In this document: piece after piece, positions 45,620 to 55,881 of the stretch
Numbering within the stretch: position 1 is the stretch's first letter
How the letters are laid out: each line of letters opens with the position of its first letter
Source: Psychromonas arctica DSM 14288
Lineage (GTDB): Bacteria > Pseudomonadota > Gammaproteobacteria > Enterobacterales > Psychromonadaceae
Direction: 5' to 3'
Length of the DNA: 63,455 nt
NCBI RefSeq assembly: GCF_000482725.1
Contig: NZ_AXWP01000045.1
Location: forward strand, 8,216 to 71,670
Made by a program: the position numbers and the translations under genes
Notes under the pieces: model-generated
Told to the model about the DNA's origin: nothing
Seen by the model: the letters and a program-made list of their open reading frames with translations, nothing else
Databases searched by the model: none

Positions 45620-46600
45620 ATGCAAAATACAGTGGTTTGTGCGCTATACCGATTTGTTGATCTAGTAAATTATGAAGAGATCCAAACACCTTTACTTAAC
45701 ATCATGAATGCCAATCAAGTAAAAGGTACTTTGTTATTAGCAAGCGAAGGTATCAACGGCACTATTGCTGGTGATCAAGAAGGTATTGATAATGTACTTA
45801 ATTGGTTAAAATCAAACCCTTCTTTAACCGATTTAACAGCAAAATTTTCATTTGATACAGAAAACCCATTTTACCGCACAAAAGTAAAACTAAAAAAAGA
45901 AATTGTAACTTTGGGTGTTGAAGGTATTGATCCGAATCGTGTCGTAGGGACTTACGTTAAACCTAAAGATTGGAATGCCCTGATCAGTGATCCAGAGGTA
46001 TTATTGGTCGATACTCGAAATGATTATGAAATTAGCATTGGTACTTTTAAAAATGCTGTCGATCCAAAAACAACTAATTTCCGTGAATTTCCACAATACG
46101 TTAAAGAAAATTTAGACCCTAAAAAACATAAAAAAATTGCTATGTTTTGTACCGGTGGAATTCGTTGTGAAAAATCAACTGCTTACTTAAAAGAGCAAGG
46201 TTTTGGTGAAGTTTATCACCTTGAAGGTGGTGTACTTAAATATCTTGAAGAAGTGCCAGAATCAGAAACCATGTGGGAAGGTGAGTGCTTTGTCTTTGAT
46301 AATCGCGTATCAGTAAACCACCAGCTTGAAAAAGGTCAATATGACCAATGCCATGGTTGCCGTTTACCGATCACTGAAGAAGACAAAAAATCAGAAAAGT
46401 ATATGCAAGGCGTAAGTTGTCATCGATGCCATGACAGTTTATCTGAGCAACAAAAATTGCGTTTTTTAGAGCGTGAAAAGCAAATTCGTCTTTCGCAGGA
46501 GCGTGGTCAAGCACATATTGGCTCGGATGCTTTAACACAATTAGAAGAAAATAGAGCAAAAAAACAAGCAGTAAAAATGCAGCAACGCTGCAGCTTATAA
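45620..46600 (+). CDS. trhO: tRNA uridine(34) hydroxylase, rhodanese family
   Basis: A 326-residue TrhO (formerly YceA). It hydroxylates uridine 34 of certain tRNAs to 5-hydroxyuridine with oxygen, the first step of cmo5U/mcmo5U synthesis. The N-terminal domain [16 protein letters not shown] is followed by a rhodanese domain with active Cys177 in [14 protein letters not shown]-terminal Cys-rich stretch ([12 protein letters not shown], then CHRCHD) follows. Normal length. Start supported by GAGG upstream. Confidence 0.95.
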   Translation: MQNTVVCALYRFVDLVNYEEIQTPLLNIMNANQVKGTLLLASEGINGTIAGDQEGIDNVLNWLKSNPSLTDLTAKFSFDTENPFYRTKVKLKKEIVTLGVEGIDPNRVVGTYVKPKDWNALISDPEVLLVDTRNDYEISIGTFKNAVDPKTTNFREFPQYVKENLDPKKHKKIAMFCTGGIRCEKSTAYLKEQGFGEVYHLEGGVLKYLEEVPESETMWEGECFVFDNRVSVNHQLEKGQYDQCHGCRLPITEEDKKSEKYMQGVSCHRCHDSLSEQQKLRFLEREKQIRLSQERGQAHIGSDALTQLEENRAKKQAVKMQQRCSL

Positions 46601-46612
46601 GATTACGATCAA

Positions 46613-46650
46613 CAATATCAACGGCGAGTGATCGCTGTTGATATCAATTT
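46613..46650. terminator. Terminator-like hairpin after trhO
   Basis: ATATCAACGGCGA / TCGCTGTTGATAT pair with one mismatch around AGTGA. A moderate T-rich stretch follows. Confidence 0.6.
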
Positions 46651-46653
46651 ATT

Positions 46654-47139
46654 CAGATTTAAAGCCCCTGCCACAATAACTCAATCACTTTCTTTTTAAT
46701 ATCTATCGCTTAAAAACTACGTTTTAATTAAATAGCCATAAGAAAAGCGTTTCCTCCGAGTAAACAAAGTTGATCTTTGAGTTGATACCACTCGTACTCT
46801 TTGATTTGATAGTATGTATTTTCTTTCCATTAACACGGCTCACATTGCGCAATAAACAGTCAATAAAAGTGTTATGTGAACCTAAGAATTAGTTAAAGTA
46901 CAAAAAAACACACAAAGGCCCTACTAAATTATTGAAAGGTGCTAAGGTTAAATGAGTATTTTATTGAGCAACTTACAAACAATTTTAAATCAAAAAGACA
47001 CATCACCATTACTGTTAATGTGCAAATCCTTAACTATCAGTAAAATAATTAAACTTTAATTAACACTTGCCGATATAGACAAATCAACCTGTACTTAAAA
47101 GTACGCTATTTACCCTCTTCAAAGCAGTGTTTAATATAT
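46654..47139. other. Intergenic region upstream of the hybrid kinase
   Basis: Nearly 490 bp of AT-rich sequence with no frame that shows family motifs. It presumably carries the promoter of the kinase/HD-GYP pair; no clear operator was seen. Confidence 0.4.
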
Positions 47140-50100
47140 ATGCAACAACAAATTTCAACGTTTTTTCAATATAGTGATTATAATTTATTCATTGTTTCTA
47201 CGCACAACCCAATATTAGTCATTTTATCAATATTGATCGCTATCCTTGCTTCTTTTATGGGGTTTCAAGTTGCATCTCAAGCAAAGCATACAACGCCCGC
47301 CCGTAAAAGTTTATTACTACTAATTGGCAGTATTGCTTTAGGAGGTGGTGTCTGGTCAATGCACTTTATTGGCATGCTCGCTCTGGAGTTATGTACTAGT
47401 GTTTCCTATCAGTTTGAGTTAACGACGCTCTCTATTTTACCTGCAGTAGCCGCTTCTTGGGTGGCACTTAATTTACTTACAAACCACCAAATTCAAAGGA
47501 AGCAGTTAGTCTATAGCGGTGTTCTGGTTGGTTCAGGTATTGGAACTATGCACTATGTCGGTATGGCGGCGATGGAGATGGCCCCTTTACTTCGTTATGA
47601 CCTACCTTTGTTTATCCTCTCTATTATTGTCGCTATCAGCTTGGCAATATTAGCACTGTGGATAAGCTTTGGTTTAGATAAAAAGGCATCATTGCAATAC
47701 AGTAAAAATACAAAACTAACCATTTCAAGTTGTGTTATGGGAGCGGCCATTGCTGGTATGCATTACACAGGTATGCTTGCAGCTCGTTTTGTATTGCCAC
47801 CCGGCATCGAGCTATCACAACAAAGCAGCAATGTATCAACGTTATTGGCACTGGGAGTCACAACCATTACCGTAGTGATCATTTTTCTAGTGTTAGGCAT
47901 AAATTTAATTATTCGCTATAAAGATATTTCAGCCACTGCAACCAATAATGAAAGACGACTGCTTGCCACTATGGACACTGCTATCGATGGCATTATTACG
48001 ATTGATGCTGAGCGTATTATTATTAGCGTCAATAATGCAGTATCAACATTATTAGGATGGCAACCAGAAGAGTTAATTGGCAATAATGTCAAAATGTTAG
48101 TGCCTGTACCTTTTCAGCATAATCATGATCAATATGTGGATAATTACCTACAAACTAGAGAAGCAAAAATAATCGGCAAAGGCCGTGAAGTAGAAGCGCT
48201 TTGTAAAAGCGGTGAAAAAATCCCAGTACGTTTAGGAATTGGGCATGTAGAACTGAATAACCAACATATGTTCGTAGCCTTTATTTCTGACTTACGTGAG
48301 CGTAAAGCCATGGAAAACACACTGCGAAAAAAAGAATCTAAGATCCGTTCCTTGGTCACTAATATTCCCGGTATTGCTTATCGTTGTATCGATAGGCCGG
48401 GTTGGCCAAATATTTTTATTAATGATGAAGTTGAAAAAATATTGGGTTACCCAGCTGAAGACTTCTTATTACCTTACCCTAAACGTAGTATTGCAGACTT
48501 TGTACATCCAGAAGATATGCCAACTATCGCACAGACTAATTTTCGACACACAAACGGCTTTCAGCTTGAATTTAGAGTTATTGACCGTAACAGCAAAGTA
48601 AAATGGGTACTGGGTCACGGTCGCTCATCAAAGGATGAAAACTCAGAAGATTATTTTCTTGATGGTTTCATCATGGACATTACAGACCGTAAAAAAATGG
48701 AATCAGCTTTAATTGCAGAAAAAGAAAAAGCTGAGCAAGCCGCGGCAACTAGAGCTGCTTTTTTAGCAAATATGAGCCATGAAATTCGCACTCCAATGAA
48801 TGCCATTATTGGTTTTAGTGATATTTTATTGGATGAAGAACTCAGTATTCATCAAAGAAAACAACTCAATACTATTAATCAATCAGCTAAGTCCTTATTG
48901 CATATTCTAAATGACATTTTGGATAGTGCGAAACTGGATAAAGGTAAATTTCAGCTCGAATATCGGGATTTTTCGCTAGTCGAAGAAGTCGATTCAGTGG
49001 TATCAACATTATGGTTGCAAGCCCAACATAAAAATTTAGATATTAATCTTAATATAGAAAAAAATATTCAACGCTTCTACCATGGTGCACCTGATCGATT
49101 AAGGCAAGTACTCACTAACCTGATTGGAAATGCAATCAAATTCACCGAACAAGGGCATGTTGATATCGCTATAAAAAGTGAGTCTGAGGGTTTTTTAACC
49201 TTTGCGATTTCAGACACTGGCATCGGCATGACTCAGCAACAACTAGCCGCTATTTTTGATGCATTTGCACAAGCAGATGAATCCATGAGTCGCCGTTTTG
49301 GAGGCACCGGGTTAGGTACCACTATCAGCAAACAGCTAGTTGAATTAATGGGAGGCACAATTTCGGCGAGTAGCGAGTTTGGCAAAGGCTCTACTTTTAC
49401 TTTTACGCTTCCTGTAAAAATTGCGATAGCATCTACAACAGCAGACAAAAAACAAGATCAAGTTCTCCTACCACAACTGAGTGTATTGATTGTCGATGAT
49501 ATTGAGCAAAATATTGATTTATTAAGCTTGATCTTAAAACGACACGGACATGTAATTTCCGTTGCAAGAAATGGTGAGCAAGCACTATTAAAAATGGAAA
49601 GTGAAGGGTTTGATGTCGTCTTGATGGATATACAAATGCCAGTAATGGACGGTTTGACAGCGACAGAACAAAGACGAACCTATGAAGCAGAAAATGGGCT
49701 GGCACGATTACCAATCATAGCCTTAACGGCCAGCGTGCTACCTCAAGATAAAAAATCTGCACAACTTGCAGGAATGGATGGTTTTGCCAGCAAACCCATC
49801 GATATTCGGCAGTTAATAGGTGAAATTGCGAAGACTATTATTATTGAGCAAGTAGACACTTCACCCAAACAGCCAGTTTCAACACAAAAAGCAACGATTG
49901 ACCTTGAGAAGGGCATTGATTTGTGGGGATCGAAAACAACTTTATTTCATGAAATCATAAACTTTTTAAACAAGTCAGAACATGAACTCTGTTCACTAGT
50001 GTCATTAGTACAAAGTAATGATTGGTCCAAGCTAGAAGATATTGCACATAAATATAAGGGTGTTGCTGGTAATTTAGCACTGAATCAACTGATGCTGGCG

Positions 50101-50469
50101 TTTACTGAGTTAGAGCAAATAACCCGTAAACACAAACAAAGCGATGCTTTATTATTGATTGAGACGGTTCAAGATGAAGTTGATGCCATTAGTAAATGCG
50201 CGCAGAAAATGAGCAGTAAAACGCATAAAAAAGTACAAAGTAAACTTAAGGCAATATCTAAAGAACAGTTACTTAATACTTTATTAACCTTACAGAAATA
50301 CGTTACCAATAATGAATTCGATGATGACTTATTAGATACACTTCAAGCCAATGCTGCGGGGTACGATAAACAAGTTACGCCTATCATCATTGCATGTAAT
50401 GACTTTGATTTTGATTTAGCTTCAAGCCATATCAAGGCGTTTATCGACTCGTTACGATCCAATATTTAA
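47140..50469 (+). CDS. MHYT-PAS-PAS hybrid histidine kinase with REC and HPt
   Basis: An 1109-residue membrane sensor. A seven-helix MHYT domain covers about 20-260 with its three motifs (SMHFIGM 73-79, TMHYVGM 136-142, GMHYTGM 206-212), proposed to bind copper and sense O2, CO or NO. PAS1 is at about 268-388 and PAS2 at 395-520. HisKA has H547 in NMSHEIRTPMN. HATPase is at about 650-760 with NLIGNAIKF. REC has D830, and the C-terminal HPt has H970 in AHKYKGVAGN. It directly precedes a REC-HD-GYP gene, so phosphate probably passes H547-D830-H970 to that protein and alters c-di-GMP levels (inference). Confidence 0.93.
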   Translation: MQQQISTFFQYSDYNLFIVSTHNPILVILSILIAILASFMGFQVASQAKHTTPARKSLLLLIGSIALGGGVWSMHFIGMLALELCTSVSYQFELTTLSILPAVAASWVALNLLTNHQIQRKQLVYSGVLVGSGIGTMHYVGMAAMEMAPLLRYDLPLFILSIIVAISLAILALWISFGLDKKASLQYSKNTKLTISSCVMGAAIAGMHYTGMLAARFVLPPGIELSQQSSNVSTLLALGVTTITVVIIFLVLGINLIIRYKDISATATNNERRLLATMDTAIDGIITIDAERIIISVNNAVSTLLGWQPEELIGNNVKMLVPVPFQHNHDQYVDNYLQTREAKIIGKGREVEALCKSGEKIPVRLGIGHVELNNQHMFVAFISDLRERKAMENTLRKKESKIRSLVTNIPGIAYRCIDRPGWPNIFINDEVEKILGYPAEDFLLPYPKRSIADFVHPEDMPTIAQTNFRHTNGFQLEFRVIDRNSKVKWVLGHGRSSKDENSEDYFLDGFIMDITDRKKMESALIAEKEKAEQAAATRAAFLANMSHEIRTPMNAIIGFSDILLDEELSIHQRKQLNTINQSAKSLLHILNDILDSAKLDKGKFQLEYRDFSLVEEVDSVVSTLWLQAQHKNLDINLNIEKNIQRFYHGAPDRLRQVLTNLIGNAIKFTEQGHVDIAIKSESEGFLTFAISDTGIGMTQQQLAAIFDAFAQADESMSRRFGGTGLGTTISKQLVELMGGTISASSEFGKGSTFTFTLPVKIAIASTTADKKQDQVLLPQLSVLIVDDIEQNIDLLSLILKRHGHVISVARNGEQALLKMESEGFDVVLMDIQMPVMDGLTATEQRRTYEAENGLARLPIIALTASVLPQDKKSAQLAGMDGFASKPIDIRQLIGEIAKTIIIEQVDTSPKQPVSTQKATIDLEKGIDLWGSKTTLFHEIINFLNKSEHELCSLVSLVQSNDWSKLEDIAHKYKGVAGNLALNQLMLAFTELEQITRKHKQSDALLLIETVQDEVDAISKCAQKMSSKTHKKVQSKLKAISKEQLLNTLLTLQKYVTNNEFDDDLLDTLQANAAGYDKQVTPIIIACNDFDFDLASSHIKAFIDSLRSNI

Positions 50470-50489
50470 ATGATTAATAGGTGAATTGA

Positions 50490-51473
50490 ATGCCAAATAG
50501 TAAACAGAATGTGCTTGTTATCGATGACGAGCCTATTAACTTAAAAGTATTGAACAATATCCTGAAGGATACCTATAAACTGACTTTTGCAAAAAGTGGT
50601 GCGGAAGCATTACGCTTAATAGAAAAAGAACAACCTGATTTAATATTACTTGATGTAATGATGCCAGAAATGACAGGCTATCAGGTATGTGAGCACTTAA
50701 AACAAACTACTTTATATAAGTCTATTCCTATTATTTTTGTCACTGCTTTAAACGATGCAGTGGATGAAGCCAAAGGTTTGAATATGGGGGCCGTAGACTA
50801 TATTTCAAAACCTGTAACACCTGCGGTAGTGAAAGCACGCGTAAAAACACATCTATCATTAGTTGATGTGAACGAATTAAAACGCACTCGATTACAAATA
50901 ATACAACGTTTAGGCCGAGCTGCAGAATACAAAGATAATGAAACAGGTATGCATGTGATGCGCATGAGCCATTACTCTAAAATAATTTCTTTAGCTTATG
51001 GCCATTCAATGAAAGAAGCGGATGCTTTATTTCATGCCGCACCGATGCATGATATTGGAAAAATAGGCATTCCTGACAGCATCATGCTTAAACCGGGTAA
51101 ATTAACTAGCGAAGAATTCAGCATCATGCAAAAACATCCGGAAATAGGCGCTGAAATACTCGGAGAGTCTGATTCTGATTTAATTGAGTTAGCTAAAGTC
51201 GTCTCTATGACACACCATGAGAAATGGGATGGAACAGGCTACCCTAAGCAATTAAAGGGAGAAAACATTCCTATTGAAGGACGTATCGTCGCCCTAGCAG
51301 ATGTTTTTGATGCATTAACCAGTGTGCGCCCTTATAAAGAGGCTTGGACGGTTGAAAAAGCCGTTGAGTTTATTACTTCGCAAAAAAATAAACACTTTGA
51401 CCCAGAGCTAGTTGACTTATTTGTAAGTAAGCTGGACAAAATTGTAGAGATAAAAAATCGCTGGAAAGATTAG
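50490..51473 (+). CDS. Response regulator with HD-GYP phosphodiesterase domain
   Basis: A 327-residue protein. The receiver domain at 1-120 has phospho-acceptor D55 (LILLDVMMPEM). The HD-GYP domain at about 135-320 has the metal site HDIGKIGIPD (H187, D188) and the signature HHEKWDGTGYP (242-252). It should degrade cyclic di-GMP when phosphorylated. It starts 20 bp after the MHYT hybrid kinase gene and is its likely output. All active residues are present. Confidence 0.94.
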   Translation: MPNSKQNVLVIDDEPINLKVLNNILKDTYKLTFAKSGAEALRLIEKEQPDLILLDVMMPEMTGYQVCEHLKQTTLYKSIPIIFVTALNDAVDEAKGLNMGAVDYISKPVTPAVVKARVKTHLSLVDVNELKRTRLQIIQRLGRAAEYKDNETGMHVMRMSHYSKIISLAYGHSMKEADALFHAAPMHDIGKIGIPDSIMLKPGKLTSEEFSIMQKHPEIGAEILGESDSDLIELAKVVSMTHHEKWDGTGYPKQLKGENIPIEGRIVALADVFDALTSVRPYKEAWTVEKAVEFITSQKNKHFDPELVDLFVSKLDKIVEIKNRWKD

Positions 51474-51680
51474 ATTATGAAAGTCTTTTGATAAGCGATA
51501 GCGCCTTTCAGCCCTAACAATAAAGCTTGTTAAACGAGGTTATTATTTAAAAAATAATCGAACAATAAACAGACTTCATGAACAAAATAGGCGATAATCC
51601 GCGCTTACAAAATTTCAGGTGCTCAAAAATTCACCAGCCTAGCACCCATTTATAAAAATATAGTTTCAGGAAATTTATTT

Positions 51681-52307
51681 ATGTCCCAAGTTGGCACTCT
51701 TTTTATTGTATCTGCCCCAAGTGGCGCAGGGAAATCTAGCCTTATTAAGGCTTTATTAGCAGAAAATAGCGATCACCCTGCTCAAGTATCAATTTCACAT
51801 ACCACACGTTTACCGCGTCCAGGTGAAGTAGATGGTGAACATTACCATTTTGTTAGTAAAGCAGAGTTTGAACAGTTAATTTCAGAAAATGCATTTTTTG
51901 AATGGGCTGAAGTGTTTGGTAATTATTACGGAACCTCTCGCATCACTATTGAAGAGTCCTTGCAACAAGGCATCGACATCATGCTAGATATTGATTGGCA
52001 AGGTGCTCGTCAGGTACATCAAGTTATGCCAAACGCTAAAGGTATTTTCATCTTACCTCCGAGCCGCGCAGAGTTAGAAGCGCGCTTGAACAAGCGTGGC
52101 CAAGATAGTGCTGAAGTCATTGCGCAACGTATGGAAAAAGCACAATCAGAAATGTCACACTATAATGAATATGATTATTTAATAGTCAATGACGATTTTG
52201 ATACAGCTATACGCGAGTTTTCTGCTATTGTACGCGCACTGCGTAATGAGCAAGAAAAACAAGCGATAAAACACAGTAAAACCATCAAAGAGTTATTAGA
52301 AGTATAA
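51681..52307 (+). CDS. gmk: Guanylate kinase
   Basis: A 208-residue enzyme converting GMP to GDP with ATP. The P-loop is [12 protein letters not shown], and the GMP site includes [21 protein letters not shown]. Full length and closely matching the E. coli protein. It is followed by rpoZ in the conserved gmk-rpoZ order, about 85 bp apart. Confidence 0.97.
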   Translation: MSQVGTLFIVSAPSGAGKSSLIKALLAENSDHPAQVSISHTTRLPRPGEVDGEHYHFVSKAEFEQLISENAFFEWAEVFGNYYGTSRITIEESLQQGIDIMLDIDWQGARQVHQVMPNAKGIFILPPSRAELEARLNKRGQDSAEVIAQRMEKAQSEMSHYNEYDYLIVNDDFDTAIREFSAIVRALRNEQEKQAIKHSKTIKELLEV

Positions 52308-52393
52308 ACTCTATACTAAGGTGCTGGATCAATTCCTATTTTGCACATATAATAACCGCCCTTTTTTATGTAATTAACTTTTGGAGTTCAACA

Positions 52394-52669
52394 ATGGCAC
52401 GAGTAACCGTTGAAGATGCAGTAAATGTAGTAGGCAACCGTTTTGATCTAATCTTAATGGCTTCTCGCCGAGCTCGTCAGCTTGCTACTGGAGGTAAAAC
52501 ACCTTTAGTTGATCCAGAGAATGACAAACCAACCGTGATTGCTTTACGTGAAATTGAAGAAAACTTAATTACTAATGAGTTAATGGATATTCAAGATCGT
52601 CAAGAAAGACATGAAAAACAAGCTGCTGAATTAGCTGCTGTTGCTGCAATTGCTGAAGGTCATGGTTAA
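52394..52669 (+). CDS. rpoZ: RNA polymerase omega subunit
   Basis: A 91-residue omega subunit ([30 protein letters not shown], then [14 protein letters not shown]). It binds the beta' subunit and takes part in ppGpp binding. In many gammaproteobacteria spoT follows. Here a terminator and an exchanger gene follow instead. Confidence 0.97.
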   Translation: MARVTVEDAVNVVGNRFDLILMASRRARQLATGGKTPLVDPENDKPTVIALREIEENLITNELMDIQDRQERHEKQAAELAAVAAIAEGHG

Positions 52670-52693
52670 ATACTAACTGACCTTATAAAAATG

Positions 52694-52730
52694 AAAAAGC
52701 GCTGATCATGTAAATGTTCAGCGTTTTTTT
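52694..52730 (+). terminator. Terminator after rpoZ
   Basis: CGCTGA (52700-52705) and TCAGCG (52718-52723) form a short stem followed by seven T. Confidence 0.7.
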
Positions 52731-52927
52731 ATGGCTAAAAAAATACCATCGATTGTATTAAATAGGTGGCTTAAATTTGCTGCTGGAAAATGAATTAGGT
52801 TGAGCATAGATTGATGTAAAGGTTATTTCCTTTAACGAACTTACAATAAAAAATACCTAATTTTAACCCGCGAAATAATCCACTTAATTATTCTAATTGA
52901 TGTAATTAGTATAATCAGGAAAAAATT

Positions 52928-53917
52928 TTGTTTACTTTATTACTTCCCGTTCTCGCTATTATTATCGGTTTTGTGTTGCTTATCTGGAGTGCTGATAAGT
53001 TTGTCTTAGGCGCGTCTAATACTGCACGCAGCTTTTCTATATCTCCTCTCATAGTCGGTGTTGTTATTGTTGGCTTAGGCACCTCTGCCCCTGAGATGCT
53101 AGTATCTGCAATGGCTGCCGCTGATGGCAATACCGGTTTATCAATTGGTAATGCTATCGGTTCTAATATCACTAATATTGGTTTAATGTTAGGGATCACT
53201 GCAATGCTTTATCCATTGCAAATTCACTCAAAACTACTCAAACGTGAAATGCCCGTTTTACTCGCTATTATTACCTTAAGCTATTTTATTCTCTGGGATA
53301 GAGAACTCAGTTTTGCGAATGGTTTATTATTGCTAACACTTATGTTTTTGATGTTAGCTTTCACTATTTGGGAAGCTAAAAATCAACCTGACGATGCCCT
53401 GTCACAGGAAATATTAGAGGAGCTACCGGAACAGGTTAGTAAAGGAGAAGCCATTAAATGGTTGTTGATAGGCATCTTTATTTTGATCGCATCTTCTCGA
53501 ATTTTAGTCTGGGGTGCCGTTGAAATTGCAGAATACTTTCAAGTCAGTGATTTGATTATTGGATTAACCATTGTGGCCATTGGCACCAGTCTGCCTGAGT
53601 TAGCTGCAACGATTACCGCAGCGCGTAAAAAAGAATATGACCTCGCACTGGGTAATATTATTGGGTCTAATATATTCAATATACTCGGCGTAATGGCATT
53701 ACCAGGACTTATTCGTCCAGGCACATTTGATAGCGTTGTATTAACCCGAGACTATCCAGTGATGTTAGGTTTAACCATCGCCTTACTGATATTCTCTATT
53801 GCTTGGCGTAAAGGCACAACTGGCGTTTTAGCGCGCGTTGAAGGTGGTTTATTATTAGCCGCTTATATCGGTTATATGTTTTGGTTATACACTGGCCTAA
53901 TTGAAACGGTTGTTTAG
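52928..53917 (+). CDS. Na+/Ca2+ exchanger family protein (YrbG type)
   Basis: A 329-residue CaCA-family antiporter with two homologous halves. Each has its alpha-repeat: VGLGTSAPEMLVSAMAA and later VAIGTSLPELAATITAA, each followed by GNAIGSNITNIGL or GNIIGSNIFNILG. It exchanges sodium or protons for calcium at the inner membrane. The start is TTG 52928 with AGGA 7-8 bp upstream; there is no ATG that would keep the first transmembrane segment. Single gene ended by a clear terminator. Confidence 0.92.
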   Translation: MFTLLLPVLAIIIGFVLLIWSADKFVLGASNTARSFSISPLIVGVVIVGLGTSAPEMLVSAMAAADGNTGLSIGNAIGSNITNIGLMLGITAMLYPLQIHSKLLKREMPVLLAIITLSYFILWDRELSFANGLLLLTLMFLMLAFTIWEAKNQPDDALSQEILEELPEQVSKGEAIKWLLIGIFILIASSRILVWGAVEIAEYFQVSDLIIGLTIVAIGTSLPELAATITAARKKEYDLALGNIIGSNIFNILGVMALPGLIRPGTFDSVVLTRDYPVMLGLTIALLIFSIAWRKGTTGVLARVEGGLLLAAYIGYMFWLYTGLIETVV

Positions 53918-53949
53918 TGTTAATTTAATTACAACAAAAAAATAAAAAT

Positions 53950-53986
53950 TTAAAGGTGCTAAAGATATACTTTAGCGCCTTTTTTC
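53950..53986 (+). terminator. Terminator after the exchanger gene
   Basis: AAAGGTGCTAAAG / CTTTAGCGCCTTT pair with one G-T wobble around ATATA, followed by a T-run. Confidence 0.8.
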
Positions 53987-54553
53987 TTTTAAAAAGTAAA
54001 ACCCATAAATTGCAATAAATTGTCTATGATTAATAAAACACTTGTCGGCTTCAATATTGAAGTGCATAAGGACTAAGCAGCACCAAGCAGCAAAAAGTAC
54101 CCGCCCTCCTATTAAGACAATAGGTCCAAGTGTTCTGGCGGCGAGGCGTATAAATAAATAAGAGTGATCCTTCCTAGATAGCAACGAGTATTATTTACAG
54201 GGTCTAGCCGTATAAAACTTGCTAAGCCCATTTTTAATTCCTCAATCAATAATTGTGGTGTATAGCTAATAATTACTCCCTCTAATTGTTGTGCACTTTT
54301 ATTATTCATACCATTCCACTTAATTAAATGGTTAAAAATTACGAAGGAAAAATCAATGAGGGCAAGGCGTTTGATTGAGTAATAGCTAGCTATTGGAATT
54401 GAGAACTACGGATTGAAAACAACAAAGTGTTCGTTAATTTTAATCAGCAATATTGATCAGGTTTTTATGCAGAATTGTATCATTTAGATAGCAGGTATAA
54501 AAAAGCCCAGCGTGTTAACACTAGGCTATTTATTCCAAAATAAAAATTAATTT
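53987..54553. other. Intergenic region, possible interspersed repeat
   Basis: No convincing gene over about 570 bp; two short leftward frames (70 and 65 codons) overlap each other and lack known motifs. The stretch around 54308-54410 begins with a CCATT...AATGG inverted pair and contains a GGCAAGGCG block. It looks like a non-autonomous repeat of the kind scattered in marine gammaproteobacteria, but no second copy was confirmed in this window. Confidence 0.35.
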
Positions 54554-55420
54554 TTATTTTGCGTTTAATACTTCTTCTGAAAAAGCTTCATTTGTTGCCT
54601 TCACTTCAGATGCAACATTTACTGGTGCTGTATTTTTTCTATGTGTTAAATAAAGTGGGATGGTTGCAAATACTACTCCACCTACAATGTTACCCAAAAT
54701 GGTAGGGATCAAGTTAAAGTTTAACCATGTTGCAATACCAAAATCAGCACCTAAAATCATACCGAGAGGGAAAAGGAACATGTTTACCACTGTATGTTCA
54801 AATACTAACGCGAAGAAGATAAAGATAGGTAGCCACATAGCGGCCACTTTACCTGCAACAGAGCGTGATGTCATACCACCAATAACACCTAAACAGACCA
54901 TCAGGTTACAAAAAATAGCGCGTACAAAACAAGTTATCCAGCCATCCATGCCTAGGTTTTCAAAACCAACGGTACGTGCTGTTGAGACTGCAATAAATTT
55001 CTGTGCCACAGCATTAGGGTCAATTGAAAAATTCATAGTTAATGAAATCGCAATCAAGTAAGCCACGATTAATGAACCAATTAAATTACCTAATCCAATC
55101 AGTCCCCAACAACGAAAAATACTCGCCCATGAAACACCTGGACGGTTATCAAATTTAGCCAACGGCGCTAAACCAAAAGCACCTGTTACTAAGTCAAAAC
55201 CCATCAGGCTTAAAATACAAAAGCCAACTGGAAAGACAAGTGCACCAACAAGGCCAACGCCTGTTTGTACAATAGCTGTGATAGCAACAACAACGGCAAG
55301 TGACAAAATAATGCCTGCCATGGTGCCACGTAAAAGCAGATCGCCAGTACTCGTTTTTGTTTTAGCTTCGCCAGCATCGATCATGGTTTTTACGAAGTCA
55401 GTAGGTTTAATGTAAGACAT
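54554..55420 (-). CDS. nirC: Formate/nitrite transporter family channel (NirC type)
   Basis: A 288-residue FNT-family pentameric channel with six transmembrane segments. Family motifs are present: GIILSLAVVVAITAIVQTG in segment 1, NLIGSLIVAYLI, the central-His loop, and VFEHTVVNMFLFPLGM. It lies 134 bp downstream of nirD in the same direction, so it is most likely the nitrite uptake channel for NirBD. A formate role is the alternative for this family. Confidence 0.88.
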   Translation of the reverse strand: MSYIKPTDFVKTMIDAGEAKTKTSTGDLLLRGTMAGIILSLAVVVAITAIVQTGVGLVGALVFPVGFCILSLMGFDLVTGAFGLAPLAKFDNRPGVSWASIFRCWGLIGLGNLIGSLIVAYLIAISLTMNFSIDPNAVAQKFIAVSTARTVGFENLGMDGWITCFVRAIFCNLMVCLGVIGGMTSRSVAGKVAAMWLPIFIFFALVFEHTVVNMFLFPLGMILGADFGIATWLNFNLIPTILGNIVGGVVFATIPLYLTHRKNTAPVNVASEVKATNEAFSEEVLNAK

Positions 55421-55554
55421 AATATTGTCCCTATTGGTTAAAGTTTAAAGTTAAAATTGAATAGTAAAAGGCTTCCTACTTACCTCATGAATCACGATCA
55501 TCACGTCCATAAGTAAGAAGCATTTGAGCTATTTAATCTTTACAGTTGAGCTTT

Positions 55555-55881
55555 TTATAACTGAACCTCGATGTTGCCTTCTTTGACTCGTGTTTTATAA
55601 GTCGCCACTGATACTTGATCACTTTCTAAACATGAACCATCGATTAAGTTAAAACGTTGTTTTTTAAGTGGCGAAGCAACCCACAACTGCTCTTTGTGTT
55701 CGCAAATAATGCCGCGAGACAATACATTTGAACGAGAAAATGGGTCCATATTATCAATGGCAAAGACCTGTTCTTTTTCGCTTGGACGAAATATGGCAAT
55801 TTGCTTACCTTCAATTAGTGCACAAACACCGGTTCCTATATAGATGTTGTTAAACGCACAAACTGGGATCCATTTACTCAT
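55555..55881 (-). CDS. nirD: Nitrite reductase (NADH) small subunit
   Basis: A 108-residue Rieske-like-fold protein of the NirD type (MSKWIPVCAFNNIYIGTGVCALIEGKQIAIFRP). It lacks the Cys/His cluster ligands, as is normal for NirD. It forms assimilatory or dissimilatory NADH-nitrite reductase with NirB, whose stop overlaps its start by 1 bp. Middle gene of nirBDC. Confidence 0.95.
   Translation of the reverse strand: MSKWIPVCAFNNIYIGTGVCALIEGKQIAIFRPSEKEQVFAIDNMDPFSRSNVLSRGIICEHKEQLWVASPLKKQRFNLIDGSCLESDQVSVATYKTRVKEGNIEVQL

Noticed and set aside
53972-54309. Two overlapping leftward frames (70 and 65 codons) after the exchanger gene
   Set aside because: They overlap in different frames, have no recognisable family, and one begins inside the terminator region of the exchanger.
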